Shown here in pieces: positions 31,692-40,049 of a stretch of 64,000 nucleotides of DNA. The DNA lies in contig JAWNZC010000105.1 in assembly GCA_035771165.1 (NCBI GenBank), positions 1,017,501-1,081,500 of the forward strand. The letters are read 5' to 3'. The notes beneath the pieces are model-generated. The model ran no database searches. It was not told the origin of the DNA and worked only from the letters and a program-made list of their open reading frames with translations. This DNA is from Paragorgia papillata. Taxonomy: Eukaryota; Cnidaria; Anthozoa; Scleralcyonacea; Coralliidae. Numbering within the stretch: position 1 is the stretch's first letter; every line of letters starts with the position of its first letter. Position numbers and translations under genes: made by a program.

Positions 31692-32018
31692 ATGAATAAT
31701 TATAATTCCGAATTTGAAACTGAATATGATAGCGGATACGAAGGAGACGATGAATATGAAGCTTATGAAGATGATGAGGGATATGAAGTTTTTGTAGAAG
31801 ATGAAGACATTATGTATTGGTTTAGAACTTACACTGAAATCATTGAAGAATTTGGCGAAGCAGTAATATGGGATTTTGAAGATGAAATGTATATTGTTCA
31901 ACGTGAAAATGAAGTGGAAGAAGATGAGGAGTTAACTGCATTTTTAAATAATGATATAATTGAGGATAACACTGAAATGGTATTACCTGATAAACATTGT
32001 ACCATTAACGAACTTTAA
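31692..32018 (+). CDS. Small acidic protein
   Basis: 108 residues, strongly acidic: the first half is a Glu/Asp/Tyr-rich run (DSGYEGDDEYEAYEDDEGYE), then a short folded-looking block (YWFRTYTEIIEEFGEAVIWD). It has no known motif. Such proteins can mimic DNA or bind basic partners; that is speculation. It is flanked by a promoter-like motif and a 3' hairpin, which supports it as a real gene. Confidence 0.6.
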   Translation: MNNYNSEFETEYDSGYEGDDEYEAYEDDEGYEVFVEDEDIMYWFRTYTEIIEEFGEAVIWDFEDEMYIVQRENEVEEDEELTAFLNNDIIEDNTEMVLPDKHCTINEL

Positions 32019-32028
32019 TTAAATTGTG

Positions 32029-32054
32029 AATTCCTATTCTTTTGAATAGGAATT
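32029..32054 (+). terminator. 3' hairpin between convergent genes
   Basis: Arms AATTCCTATTC / GAATAGGAATT, 4-nt loop, then a T-run. It lies between the ends of the acidic gene (plus) and the 133-residue gene (minus). Confidence 0.5.
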
Positions 32055-32064
32055 TTTTCGACGT

Positions 32065-32466
32065 TTATAATAATTTGTGTAGTAGCCAGCCACCACCACA
32101 TCCCATTAAACCCATAGCGATAATTTGATATTTTTTCATTTCATCCGATGGTTGGTAAAAATCTTCCAACCTTGGAGGTGGTATTTCGCGTTGTTGTAGT
32201 ATTTTTTTAAGTTCATTGAAAGCTTTGTCGGTATCCTTCATATCGCTTTTTGCGTCGTAGATTTCTGTTCTTAATTGTCTTTCTTTGTCTTTTCTTGCTG
32301 TTTCTTTTTCAAAATATTCTTCTTTAGAATTTTGTAGTTTTTCCAATGCAAGATCATGTCTTTTGGTTTCTTCTTGATAATCTTTTTTGTTAAATGTTGA
32401 GAATAGGTATCCCGCACCTGCAAAAGCAACTGCATTGAATAATCCTCCTGCTACCATTGAAGCCAT
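32065..32466 (-). CDS. Two-helix membrane protein with coiled coil
   Basis: 133 residues: an N-terminal hydrophobic glycine/alanine segment (MVAGGLFNAVAFAGAGYLF), a long charged coiled coil (about 27-95), and a C-terminal hydrophobic segment (AMGLMGCGGGWLLHKLL). Polintons and related viruses commonly encode small virion-type membrane proteins, and the position beside other structural genes on the same strand fits. No specific homologue is recognised. Confidence 0.6.
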   Translation of the reverse strand: MASMVAGGLFNAVAFAGAGYLFSTFNKKDYQEETKRHDLALEKLQNSKEEYFEKETARKDKERQLRTEIYDAKSDMKDTDKAFNELKKILQQREIPPPRLEDFYQPSDEMKKYQIIAMGLMGCGGGWLLHKLL

Positions 32467-32472
32467 ATTTAT

Positions 32473-32700
32473 TTATAAATTTAATTCTTTAGGAATGTAT
32501 CCTGCAGTTTGTCCTTTTTTGATCAGGAAACTACCTACTGCAACAGCGACAGCTAGTTTTGCGGTTTCCTTTAGACTAGCTGGTGCAGCTAAAGGTTGTC
32601 CTGTTAAACGTTTAGAAGCCATACTTACAGCTACAGCTCCTGCTGTAACTAGTGCAGCATTGTATAAATCTTGAATTACTTCCTTTTTGTTATCACCCAT
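32473..32700 (-). CDS. Small hydrophobic protein
   Basis: 75 residues with two hydrophobic alanine/valine segments (YNAALVTAGAVAVSMASK and LAVAVAVGSFLI). It starts at an ATG embedded in ACTAATAAATG and lies 6 bp upstream of the 133-residue gene on the same strand. Probably a virion membrane component by context. Confidence 0.6.
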   Translation of the reverse strand: MGDNKKEVIQDLYNAALVTAGAVAVSMASKRLTGQPLAAPASLKETAKLAVAVAVGSFLIKKGQTAGYIPKELNL

Positions 32701-32709
32701 TTATTAGTG
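32698..32709 (-). promoter_or_regulatory. CTAATAAATG start motif (75-residue gene)
   Basis: Reading the minus strand, CACTAATAAATG with the last three bases as the start codon. The same motif begins the genes at 35368 and 35768. It is similar in form to the TAAATG late promoters of large DNA viruses. A 20-bp palindrome (GTAAAAAGATATCTTTTTAC) overlaps it just upstream. Confidence 0.6.
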
Positions 32710-32801
32710 TAAAAAGATATCTTTTTACTTTTAAATTTGCAGACGACTTACAAAGTTATGTAAAGTTCTAGCTCATCAGAATAACCATAATTTATAGCCA
32801 T

Positions 32802-33440
32802 TTATTTTATTATTATTTCTAACAGGATATCTCCAACTTTTTGATCTGATGAAAACTTAAGCTGGGTGTAAATTCCGTTATTTAGCTCAGTTTTACTATT
32901 GATATTGTTATACCGTGTAACAGAACCTTTTAGCGACTGAGTTGTTGTAATTGGAAGTATAGCAATTGTGTTATCGCGCTGCCCGGAAAATGAAGTTTTT
33001 GTTTTGTTAACGGCATCACATTTAATACTAATGTACTTCATTCCAAGATTTACGTTAACTGATGTATTTCCAATACGACCAGAATCTTTTGGAATGTGTT
33101 GCCATGTTTTAGAGAATCCTAGTATTGGAGCTAGTTCAAGCAGTGACATATCCTCTGTTGGCGTAATTTTTATTTTTTGTGAGTAATGAACGAGCTCAGC
33201 ACTTGCCTTAACTTCCTTAAGTTTTTCAATAATCATGTTCGCCGTCCAGTATCCGGTTTTAAACCATAATTTCTTTTTCCCATTTACAATGTGAACAGGT
33301 CTCTCGATGTTGTTAAAGTCCCAAAACACACTTACACACTTTACTGTCATTGTTTCATTTTCAATGACCAGCGGTTCATCAAATTTAACAATGGTTTCAA
33401 AATTGTCTTCCTTTGTTATAAGAATTCTTATGAGTCTCAT
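32802..33440 (-). CDS. Probable minor structural protein (penton-like candidate)
   Basis: 212 residues, beta-rich: alternating strands such as MTVKCVSVFWDFNNIERPVH and a helix-containing insert (LLELAPILGFSKTWQHIPKD), then YISIKCDAVN and a C-terminal strand (VGDILLEIIIK). Size, beta character and position beside the ATPase and capsid genes are what is expected for the single-jelly-roll minor capsid protein of Polintons. I have no single diagnostic motif, so this is by context. Confidence 0.55.
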   Translation of the reverse strand: MRLIRILITKEDNFETIVKFDEPLVIENETMTVKCVSVFWDFNNIERPVHIVNGKKKLWFKTGYWTANMIIEKLKEVKASAELVHYSQKIKITPTEDMSLLELAPILGFSKTWQHIPKDSGRIGNTSVNVNLGMKYISIKCDAVNKTKTSFSGQRDNTIAILPITTTQSLKGSVTRYNNINSKTELNNGIYTQLKFSSDQKVGDILLEIIIK

Positions 33441-33452
33441 TTATTTTCAAAA

Positions 33453-33484
33453 AAAATCATATGTTTTAATTTACATATGATTTT
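33453..33484 (-). terminator. Hairpin between the ATPase and minor structural genes
   Basis: Arms AAAATCATATG / CATATGATTTT with a 10-nt A/T loop, just beyond the ATPase stop codon (minus strand). Confidence 0.5.
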
Positions 33485-33505
33485 ACACTTCGGTTCAGCC
33501 TTCAC

Positions 33506-34093
33506 CTACGATATTATTTCGTGGTTGTATGGATGAATTAGGTTGATCTCAAGTCGGCTGTACTTAGTATTTTTTAGTTTTTCTTTTATTTTTTTTTCTT
33601 CTTCCTTACTAATATCTAAGTAATCATCTAGAATAACTTGCATATCTTTCCTATTTGGATTGTAAAATGAAACTAGTTTTGAAATATTTTCACGGTATGG
33701 TTTTGCAATAGATGTGAGTTGCTGAGTTATCACTATTGTACTTATATTCATATGCCTTGCCCCAAACCCAAGTTTGACTAACTCACTAGTACGGTTTTTT
33801 ACTGACTGACCAGATGCGCAATCATCTAGAATAATTAGTGATAAGCTTCCCTTACAGAAGTCAACCACAAATTTTAAATAGTCCTCTGTTTGATCTTGAT
33901 TACAGGGAATAACAAAAAAATTAGGGTCATTTATATGACTCCATTCTAAATATGTTTTATTCCACTCAAATGTTGGACAAATTAAAAAAATGTTTTCAAA
34001 CTGTTTAACATACTTTTCTTCTAACATTTTAAGTAAGTAGTGTGTTTTTCCACAGCTTGTCATTCCAACTATTATCATGTTAAAAGGTGTCAT
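33506..34093 (-). CDS. Packaging ATPase (FtsK/HerA, A32-like)
   Basis: 195 residues. Walker A is GMTSCGKTHYLL at residues 10-21. Walker B is LSLIILDDCASG near residue 90. A downstream block GFGARHMNISTIVITQQ carries the conserved polar residue and an arginine near the site. This is the typical small DNA-packaging ATPase of Polintons, adenovirus-like and NCLDV-like elements. It drives genome loading into capsids. It appears full length. The start lies at ATAAATG. Its neighbour downstream is the putative minor structural gene and upstream is the capsid gene, a standard morphogenesis cluster. Confidence 0.88.
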   Translation of the reverse strand: MTPFNMIIVGMTSCGKTHYLLKMLEEKYVKQFENIFLICPTFEWNKTYLEWSHINDPNFFVIPCNQDQTEDYLKFVVDFCKGSLSLIILDDCASGQSVKNRTSELVKLGFGARHMNISTIVITQQLTSIAKPYRENISKLVSFYNPNRKDMQVILDDYLDISKEEEKKIKEKLKNTKYSRLEINLIHPYNHEIIS

Positions 34094-34102
34094 TTATTGA
34101 TA

Positions 34103-34132
34103 AAATCATATATTGTTGAACATATGATTTTT
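34103..34132 (-). terminator. Hairpin between the capsid and ATPase genes
   Basis: Arms AAAATCATAT / ATATGATTTT, 10-nt loop, just before the ATPase start in minus orientation. Confidence 0.45.
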
Positions 34133-34159
34133 TAGAATTTTTAGTAATTTTAGTAATTT

Positions 34160-35368
34160 TTAGTAACTCACACCTCGGAATTCACCGGCCTGCACCTTTA
34201 GAAGTCCATCTGAAAGTACAAAGGTATGACAATTATAGTTTACCGCGGTTGCTTTTTTGGTAATTTCAAGCATAATACCGGATTGCGTTGATAGAAGTTT
34301 TGTTCCATGACCATATAGATCACTGTCATTAATAGTTCTAAGGTCAATTACTAGAGCGAACTTGTTACCTGTGTAAAAGCTGCTTGTGGAAACGGCTTTG
34401 GTATCTTGGCTGAAAAGTCTTTCTGCCTCTTCAAATAGTCTTCGCTTGACTAATCCCTGTGAGTAAACACTATTGGGAATGCCTTCAACAGTTACTTTAA
34501 CATTTTCAATGTTTGGGAAAACAAACTCTTCTGATCCTCCACGAGTTTTCTTTGTGAACAGAATTACAATAGCTTTCATACTTTTTCGTGGTAAATTAAT
34601 GGTTTCGTTAACAAGTGTGGATGTTTTGTTCCAATCCGTTGTTTTGAAAAGGGTAGTGTGTTCAAAGCTGAGTGATCTTCCAGCGTTGTAACCACTTTCA
34701 ACTTCGCGAACGAGGTCGATGTTACTGATGGTTTCATATTCTAATTCCATATTTTCCAAGCTATAACCATCAACAGATTGGTTATTCTGAGCTTGCATGA
34801 TTTCTGCAGCAGGAGGAAGTGTAATGATATACTGCATATCGTTAGCCATGTTGTAAGGAGCGTACAGACCATGGTCTACCAGAACTTTTCCTAAGCGAAT
34901 TCGCTGCTTGGTTCCGTAAACTGCAGCATACACATCTGCGGTTGCATCATCAGACTTTGAGATAACTTTACGTTGGTTATCACTTGCAATGCCATCTTCC
35001 AGCATATCTGCACGGACATCGCTGTCTAACCATAAATCTTCGTAAGTTCTAAGTAAGCTTTCTCCTGAGTTGTCATAGATAATTTCACCTGCAAATTTCA
35101 CTTTTAGTTGTTTTTGTAGTTGTTTTGCAAGGTTGTTGTTAAACCATGATTTGGTATTTGCATTTTTGAAGTCAAAAACCAAGAACATTTTGTCGGGAAT
35201 TAGTGTGGTTCCAGGTTTGAGTTTTGGGATCTGAATATAAATTTCTTCGCCAGGGTTGGCTTTGTTAGGATTGAATGTAATTACGTGTCGCGTTCGTTCA
35301 CCGGTTATTTCACTTTTTTGAAGTCGTTTATAACCAGGTTTTAACTTAGTTTGTCTTTCCTTGTTCAT
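34160..35368 (-). CDS. Major capsid protein (double jelly-roll)
   Basis: 402 residues, mostly beta. The beginning has IYIQIPKLKPGTTLIPDKMF. The middle has LKVKFAGEIIYDNSGE...LRTYEDLW, and the C-terminal jelly roll includes FALVIDLRTINDSDLYGHG and NYNCHTFVLSDGLLKVQAGE. The arrangement, size and ending match Polinton major capsid proteins. It would form the capsid shell. The start is at the TAATAAATG motif (35366-35376). It looks intact. The assignment rests on size, order and pattern; a structure prediction would settle it. Confidence 0.78.
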   Translation of the reverse strand: MNKERQTKLKPGYKRLQKSEITGERTRHVITFNPNKANPGEEIYIQIPKLKPGTTLIPDKMFLVFDFKNANTKSWFNNNLAKQLQKQLKVKFAGEIIYDNSGESLLRTYEDLWLDSDVRADMLEDGIASDNQRKVISKSDDATADVYAAVYGTKQRIRLGKVLVDHGLYAPYNMANDMQYIITLPPAAEIMQAQNNQSVDGYSLENMELEYETISNIDLVREVESGYNAGRSLSFEHTTLFKTTDWNKTSTLVNETINLPRKSMKAIVILFTKKTRGGSEEFVFPNIENVKVTVEGIPNSVYSQGLVKRRLFEEAERLFSQDTKAVSTSSFYTGNKFALVIDLRTINDSDLYGHGTKLLSTQSGIMLEITKKATAVNYNCHTFVLSDGLLKVQAGEFRGVSY

Positions 35369-35377
35369 TTATTAGTA
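35366..35377 (-). promoter_or_regulatory. CTAATAAATG start motif (capsid gene)
   Basis: TATACTAATAAATG in minus orientation with the ATG as start codon. Confidence 0.6.
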
Positions 35378-35399
35378 TATAAAAAATATGTTGTTTTTT

Positions 35400-35768
35400 T
35401 TAAATATCATCTTCATCAAGGTTATTATATTTTACCTCCGTTGGATTTGGTGCTGGTTTTGGTGAAGGTTTGGGTTTGCTTGGAGATGCTGGTTCTGATG
35501 TTAATGAATTAACTTCTTCCTGTTTAAAATTTTTCCAGGCAATATATGTTCCTATTACCCCGGTTACAACACCAATTAGCGAAATGGAAGTTGTTAAGTT
35601 AGGGAGTTGTGGAAAGTCGCTTGTTTCTTCATTTTGTTGTTCAGCTCGTTTGCGCGCTTTAGCTGCTTTACTTATTTCAGCAAGCTTTTTTCCTTGCGCC
35701 ACTCTTTTTGGGTTTTTAACTTTTTCTTCTGTATTAGTTTTTGTAATGGATTGTTCTTCGCTGTTCAT
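35400..35768 (-). CDS. Single-pass membrane protein with basic N-terminus
   Basis: 122 residues. The N-terminal third is basic (VKNPKRVAQGKKLAEISKAA), then a hydrophobic segment (LIGVVTGVIGTYIAW, about 65-80), then a Pro/Lys/Ser-rich tail. The KNPKRVAQGKKLAE block recurs, in my memory, in virion-type proteins of cnidarian Polintons. Perhaps a DNA-binding core or membrane anchor; not proven. It starts in the TAATAAATG motif. Confidence 0.6.
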   Translation of the reverse strand: MNSEEQSITKTNTEEKVKNPKRVAQGKKLAEISKAAKARKRAEQQNEETSDFPQLPNLTTSISLIGVVTGVIGTYIAWKNFKQEEVNSLTSEPASPSKPKPSPKPAPNPTEVKYNNLDEDDI

Positions 35769-35777
35769 TTATTAGTG
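35766..35777 (-). promoter_or_regulatory. CTAATAAATG start motif (122-residue gene)
   Basis: GTCACTAATAAATG in minus orientation, the third copy of this start-site motif. Confidence 0.6.
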
Positions 35778-35834
35778 ACTGTAATTTGCTGCGAAGCGGA
35801 GTCGAAGACGACCTATTTTGTTGTACCCTGCTTG

Positions 35835-36080
35835 CACTTTGTTCAAACTAGCTTACATTTTGTTCAAATTTGTTTAACAACTAGCTCAACAACTAGCTCA
35901 AACTAGCTCATATTTTGTTCAAATTTGCTTAACAACTAGCTCAACAACTAGCTCAAACTAGCTCATATTTTGTTCAAATTTGCTTAACAACTAGCTCAAC
36001 AACTAGCTTAAACTAGCTCACATTTTGTTCAAATTTGCTCAACAGCTAGCTTAAATTTGCTCAACAACTAGCTTAAATAA
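35835..36080. repeat. 55-bp tandem repeats between divergent genes
   Basis: Units such as CAAACTAGCTCATATTTTGT with AACTAGCTCAACAACTAGCT repeat about four times at 55 bp, degrading at the edges. TAGCT half-sites form many short palindromes. The region separates the minus-strand structural block from plus-strand 36089 and is the only large non-coding repeat in the Polinton interior. Confidence 0.85.
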
Positions 36081-36088
36081 ACAGAACA

Positions 36089-36502
36089 ATGTATAACAAT
36101 GATGATTGCGACCATAATATATCAGAATTTGATGGTGCATTAATGTGCTTTACATGTGGTGAAGTTTTTGAGCCGCTTTTTAAACAAAGTTACTGTGAAG
36201 ATAGCCGTTTTAAAAAAAAGCACACTGTATTCGCAAATAAGGATTCAAAAAGAGTGAAGTCTTTTGACAAAATGATGAACCAAATGTTTCCAGATGTATT
36301 TTTACCAAATGGAAACACAATAATGAATGATATAGAAAAAAGGTTTGAACAGCTAGAAGAAAGTGTTGGTTCATTTCCAAACATGAAGGTTGTTATTCAT
36401 TTCATACTTAATAAGTGTGAGATGCCAGATCTTGCTAATACAATCACTCTTCCAAAAAGTGAAAGATCACAAAATATTCTAAAAAAACTTTTTGAAGATT
36501 AG
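36089..36502 (+). CDS. Zinc-ribbon protein (TFIIB/VLTF-like candidate)
   Basis: 137 residues. The N-terminus has CDHNISEFDGALMCFTCGEV, a C-x-H...C-x2-C ribbon in the form of TFIIB-like or viral late transcription factors. The rest is helical (MNDIEKRFEQLEES, VVIHFILNKCEMPDLANTIT). A late transcription role would fit the promoter-like motifs in this element, but that is inference. It converges on the 597-residue gene, and their 3' ends overlap by 24 bp. Confidence 0.6.
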   Translation: MYNNDDCDHNISEFDGALMCFTCGEVFEPLFKQSYCEDSRFKKKHTVFANKDSKRVKSFDKMMNQMFPDVFLPNGNTIMNDIEKRFEQLEESVGSFPNMKVVIHFILNKCEMPDLANTITLPKSERSQNILKKLFED

Positions 36503-38272
36503 AAAGACACCAGCAAGTGAAACTCCAAAAACTAATGGTAATACCACTTCTGACTCTGGCTGATCATAATCTTTTATGTTGGCTGCTTTGCCTTTGGCAA
36601 GCGGATTAACTGGAATTTTTTGTGGTTCTAGCGGATATTCTAATTGCGGATTAGGTTTTACTGGATATTTTATTTGTGGTGTTGCAGGTAACTTTTGCGG
36701 ATTAACTGTATACCTGTTTATGTTTTTGTTTCCACCAAACATCATTTTGTTTGTAGCCAATGTAAGAATGTTGTTAAAGCCACTCACTGGATTAATAAGA
36801 ATTCTCATATCTGATGGTATTAGAATTAAACCCGGTGAAATTGCAAAATTCAAAATAACATTGGTACTTTTGATAGCTTTCCGCATGTTTGAAATGGCAA
36901 CAGTTATATCATCTTGCGCTATTGTATCGTAAAATAATTTTAAAAACACTTCTTGTGTTTGATAGCTTTTTGCACCCTGATCTACAATATTCCACCTGGT
37001 TCTTGCTTGTGCACCTAACACACAGTAAACATAACTTTCTATTGACTGTTGTAATAGTTTTTGACCCAACTTTGTTAGTCCAGTGGAAAATTTTGGGATA
37101 AATAACTTATAATCATTTTCACCTTTAGCATGACTCCACATAAACTCCTCATACTTTGTTGAAACACCCATATTTCCATGTAAAACAAACTTTACATTTC
37201 TTACCCTTTTTCCTTCTTTTTTTAATTCTTGTTTAAAAAGGTAAAGTTTTGCACTTGAACTACTGTAGCGGTTTTCCCACTTTTCTTTAATTGGTATATG
37301 CTGTTGTAATAGTTTGATAACGTCTTTTGTCATATATCTTTTAAGTTTGTTGGGCTGTTTTAAAAATCTTCTTACATGATAAGCGTAGTGATACTGAGCA
37401 ATGCTCATTACAATATTGGATGATGCTCTTTTAATATTATTTGCAAAATGCTGTTTTGATATACCGCACAAGTAGGTGGAAACATATGAAGCTGCTATTG
37501 CAGTAAAGTACGGGTTATTAATGTAGTCAAATAATTCTGTACGAACATTATTACTTGGAGAGGGGTTTGAGTATTTTGTATCAATAGGATCAAGATGAGC
37601 AATAAACTTTTTCTTCTCCGTTACAAATATTAGAAGAATGTTTGGATTTATTTCAAATGTGTCTGCTTTTAAAATTTTAAGTTCTTCAACCATTCCATCA
37701 TTTTTCCACCCTCTTGGCCAGTATAAATATTGTGTCCAATCAGGATTGTTTTTAAATGTGGATGATGTAATGTCAAAGGATGAAATTGCGTCATCCGGAT
37801 CCTGGAAAAATATGGATTTATCACCGGACGGCTTGTTTGGATTAAACGTAACAATAAATTTAAACCTATTCACATCTGAACTTGGATATTTTTTTAAAAA
37901 CTCATTACGAAGTTTTTCCTTTTCTACAAAAAGATCTTTAGTAACTTTTTTGAAATATTTTTTATTCTTTTTTTGATCTTTTGATATGTACAGATACTGC
38001 GTCCAATCAGGGTTTTCCTTGAACGCATCTGATGTAATGTCATAGGATGAGATTGCGTCATCCGGTTCCTGGAAAAATATGGATTTATCACCAACCGTTC
38101 CATCTCGATCAAACGAAACATCAAATTCAAACCTGCTCACATCAGCATTTGGATATTCTTTTAAAAACTTGTTACGAAGTTTTTCTTTTTCCTCGGAGCT
38201 TTCTTTAAGAACTTTCTTATAATTCTTTTCTCCATAGTAACTTTTTAACATTTGTAATTCTTTTGGTTCCAT
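36479..38272 (-). CDS. Large structural-type protein with internal repeat and TM tail
   Basis: 597 residues. The N-terminus has two copies of a block of about 70 residues (around 27-94 and 116-184) sharing EKLRN.FLK.YP..DV.RF, GDKSIFFQ.PDDAISS and NPDWTQYLY. The middle is helical (HYAYHVRRFLKQPNKLKRYM). The C-terminus has a Pro-rich stretch and a final hydrophobic helix (LPLVFGVSLAGVFLIFKKFF). A tail-anchored virion protein is plausible. I do not recognise the family. Confidence 0.65.
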   Translation of the reverse strand: MEPKELQMLKSYYGEKNYKKVLKESSEEKEKLRNKFLKEYPNADVSRFEFDVSFDRDGTVGDKSIFFQEPDDAISSYDITSDAFKENPDWTQYLYISKDQKKNKKYFKKVTKDLFVEKEKLRNEFLKKYPSSDVNRFKFIVTFNPNKPSGDKSIFFQDPDDAISSFDITSSTFKNNPDWTQYLYWPRGWKNDGMVEELKILKADTFEINPNILLIFVTEKKKFIAHLDPIDTKYSNPSPSNNVRTELFDYINNPYFTAIAASYVSTYLCGISKQHFANNIKRASSNIVMSIAQYHYAYHVRRFLKQPNKLKRYMTKDVIKLLQQHIPIKEKWENRYSSSSAKLYLFKQELKKEGKRVRNVKFVLHGNMGVSTKYEEFMWSHAKGENDYKLFIPKFSTGLTKLGQKLLQQSIESYVYCVLGAQARTRWNIVDQGAKSYQTQEVFLKLFYDTIAQDDITVAISNMRKAIKSTNVILNFAISPGLILIPSDMRILINPVSGFNNILTLATNKMMFGGNKNINRYTVNPQKLPATPQIKYPVKPNPQLEYPLEPQKIPVNPLAKGKAANIKDYDQPESEVVLPLVFGVSLAGVFLIFKKFF

Positions 38273-38297
38273 TTTTATTAATGCTAAAATAAATAAA

Positions 38298-39040
38298 ATG
38301 GATGATAAAACATTACTTGACCTGGAGTTAAGAAATATATATTACAACCCTGTAACCGGATATCAAAGTGTGGAAAAGCTATATCAAAAAGCCGTTGAAC
38401 AAAATGTGGAAGGTGTTACAAGAAAGTTAGTAAAGGAGTGGTTATCATCACAAAGCACATATACATTGCATAAACCGATAAGAAAACCACGTAAAACTCA
38501 AAGAACTTTTGTTAAAAACCTAGCTGATCAGCTTCAAATGGACTTAGTGGATATGGCTAAGTTTAGTTTTGTGAACAAAAGGTTTAACTGGATCTTAACA
38601 GGAGTTGAGGTTTTAAGCAGATTTGCTTTCACCGTCCCTGTGCACAGAAAAAACACAGAAAGTATGGTTGTTGGTGTTGGTAAAAGCTCAAACTGAACAA
38701 CCTCAGGGGTTGTTCAGTTTGATAATGGTAATGAATTTTATAATGTTGGAGTAAAATCCCTTTTAAAATCTCATGACATAGAGTACTTTTCAACACTCTC
38801 AGAACGTAAAGCAGCTATTGTAGAAAGATTTAACAGAACTCTTAAAACTAGAATGTGGAAATATTTTACATTCAAACAAACTAAAACTTGGATAGATGTT
38901 TTAGATAAATTTACTAAAAGTTATAACAACACATTCCCCTCAACCATTAAAAGAAAACCTGCTAATGTTAATACAGATAATCAGGATGAGGTATTTAAAA
39001 TTTTATATGGTTTACCACCAACAGAGTCAGAAATGTTTTT
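38298..39040 (+). pseudogene. Polinton integrase (one in-frame stop; truncated 3')
   Basis: Retroviral-type integrase: an N-terminal helical region (YNPVTGYQSVEKLYQKA), first catalytic Asp in LQMDLVDMAKF, second Asp in VVQFDNGNEFYN, and the Glu in RKAAIVERFNRTLKTRMW. A TGA at 38694 interrupts the frame between the first two. It sits in a hairpin (AACTGAACAAC / GTTGTTCAGTT) at 38690-38718. The C-terminus runs into the antisense end of the 281-residue gene at about 39000 and has no chromodomain. The stop makes it inactive unless read through or an artefact. Confidence 0.85.
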
Positions 39041-39826
39041 ATACGTTGCCTTTTTTCTTACATCAGCCTCAGCTTCTGCCTTATCCCTCCAGTACTCAAC
39101 AGCTATATCAACAGCGTCTAAATTTTCTATATTGTTTGTTGCCAAAATTCCGCCAAGTTCCCTTAACTCTTCATCATTAAGCTGTGTTCTATCAACTGCG
39201 TTATCATTATTTGTTATTTCATCTTGAACTCTATCAATGATGTTCGCTCTAATTCCATTAACATTAGTTGAACCAGGTAGATTACCAACAATTTCCTCAA
39301 TAGCACCATTTGCTGTTTTACCATGCTCTTGTCGTGCTTTTTCCATAATACTGTTATACTCTTGAACAACATTTTTAATTTTTTCATTACTACTTAGCAC
39401 AAAGTCATTCCCTTTTTTAACAACAACTTTAACATCATTGTAAAGTATACCATTTACCTTTCCAGTTTTTTCACTTACAGAAATTAAACTTTTGTCTATT
39501 AACTTTTTTGATGCGGGGCCATCTTTCATTATTACCTCAAGGTTAAAATTGTTGCGGAAAAATGTTTTTCGTGATCTTGTAATTCTCCGCCTTTCAGCAG
39601 TTTCCCACCGCCTTCGTTTGTTCTGTACTGTGTTTTCTTCCGCGTTTTCTTCCGCATTATTTGTATCTTCTTTTTGTAACCACTCATCTGGATTAAATGG
39701 TTTTAGACCTGCGTTACCATCCAGATCAAAGTCGCCATATTCATCATCGTCATCAAAGTAATCGAAGTCATCATAGTCATTATCAATAAAACTAGACTCA
39801 GACGAAAAAATTGAATTTCCAAGCAT
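38981..39826 (-). CDS. Polinton protein of unknown function
   Basis: 281 residues: an acidic N-terminus (DNDYDDFDYFDDDDEYGD), a basic segment (KRRRWETAERRRITRSRKTF), then helical sequence (VQEYNSIMEKARQEHGKTAN). The C-terminal codons overlap antisense with the end of the integrase gene. It looks like an intact frame on the structural strand, upstream of nothing recognisable. No family assigned. Confidence 0.5.
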   Translation of the reverse strand: MLGNSIFSSESSFIDNDYDDFDYFDDDDEYGDFDLDGNAGLKPFNPDEWLQKEDTNNAEENAEENTVQNKRRRWETAERRRITRSRKTFFRNNFNLEVIMKDGPASKKLIDKSLISVSEKTGKVNGILYNDVKVVVKKGNDFVLSSNEKIKNVVQEYNSIMEKARQEHGKTANGAIEEIVGNLPGSTNVNGIRANIIDRVQDEITNNDNAVDRTQLNDEELRELGGILATNNIENLDAVDIAVEYWRDKAEAEADVRKKATYKNISDSVGGKPYKILNTSS

Positions 39827-39971
39827 TTACAAAGCTGCAAAACATCTTGGTGTTAACCCAAGTTGCATCCCTTTTTACATAAAAAGGGAGTCAATAATAA
39901 CGTTTAAGGAAAAGAAATATACAGTTAAACGTAAAGAAGAATAACTTTGTTCAGCCTTCGGCTTCGCTGCG

Positions 39972-40002
39972 ATTTCTTATAAGATTTTACCTTATAAGAA
40001 AT
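39972..40002 (+). terminator. Hairpin upstream of the polymerase gene
   Basis: Arms ATTTCTTATAAG / CTTATAAGAAAT, 7-nt loop. It could end transcription from the left or insulate the polymerase promoter. Confidence 0.4.
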
Positions 40003-40028
40003 TGAATCGATATTTTTTTTTTTTCTTA

Positions 40029-40043
40029 CTATAATAAAAGAGA
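40029..40043 (+). promoter_or_regulatory. CTATAATAAA motif upstream of polymerase B
   Basis: CTATAATAAAAGAGA, six bases before the ATG at 40050. Confidence 0.6.
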
Positions 40044-40049
40044 TAAAAC

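Noticed and set aside
32029..32054. Bacterial-type rho-independent terminators
   Set aside because: The context is a eukaryotic element; hairpins are kept as virus-like 3' signals only.
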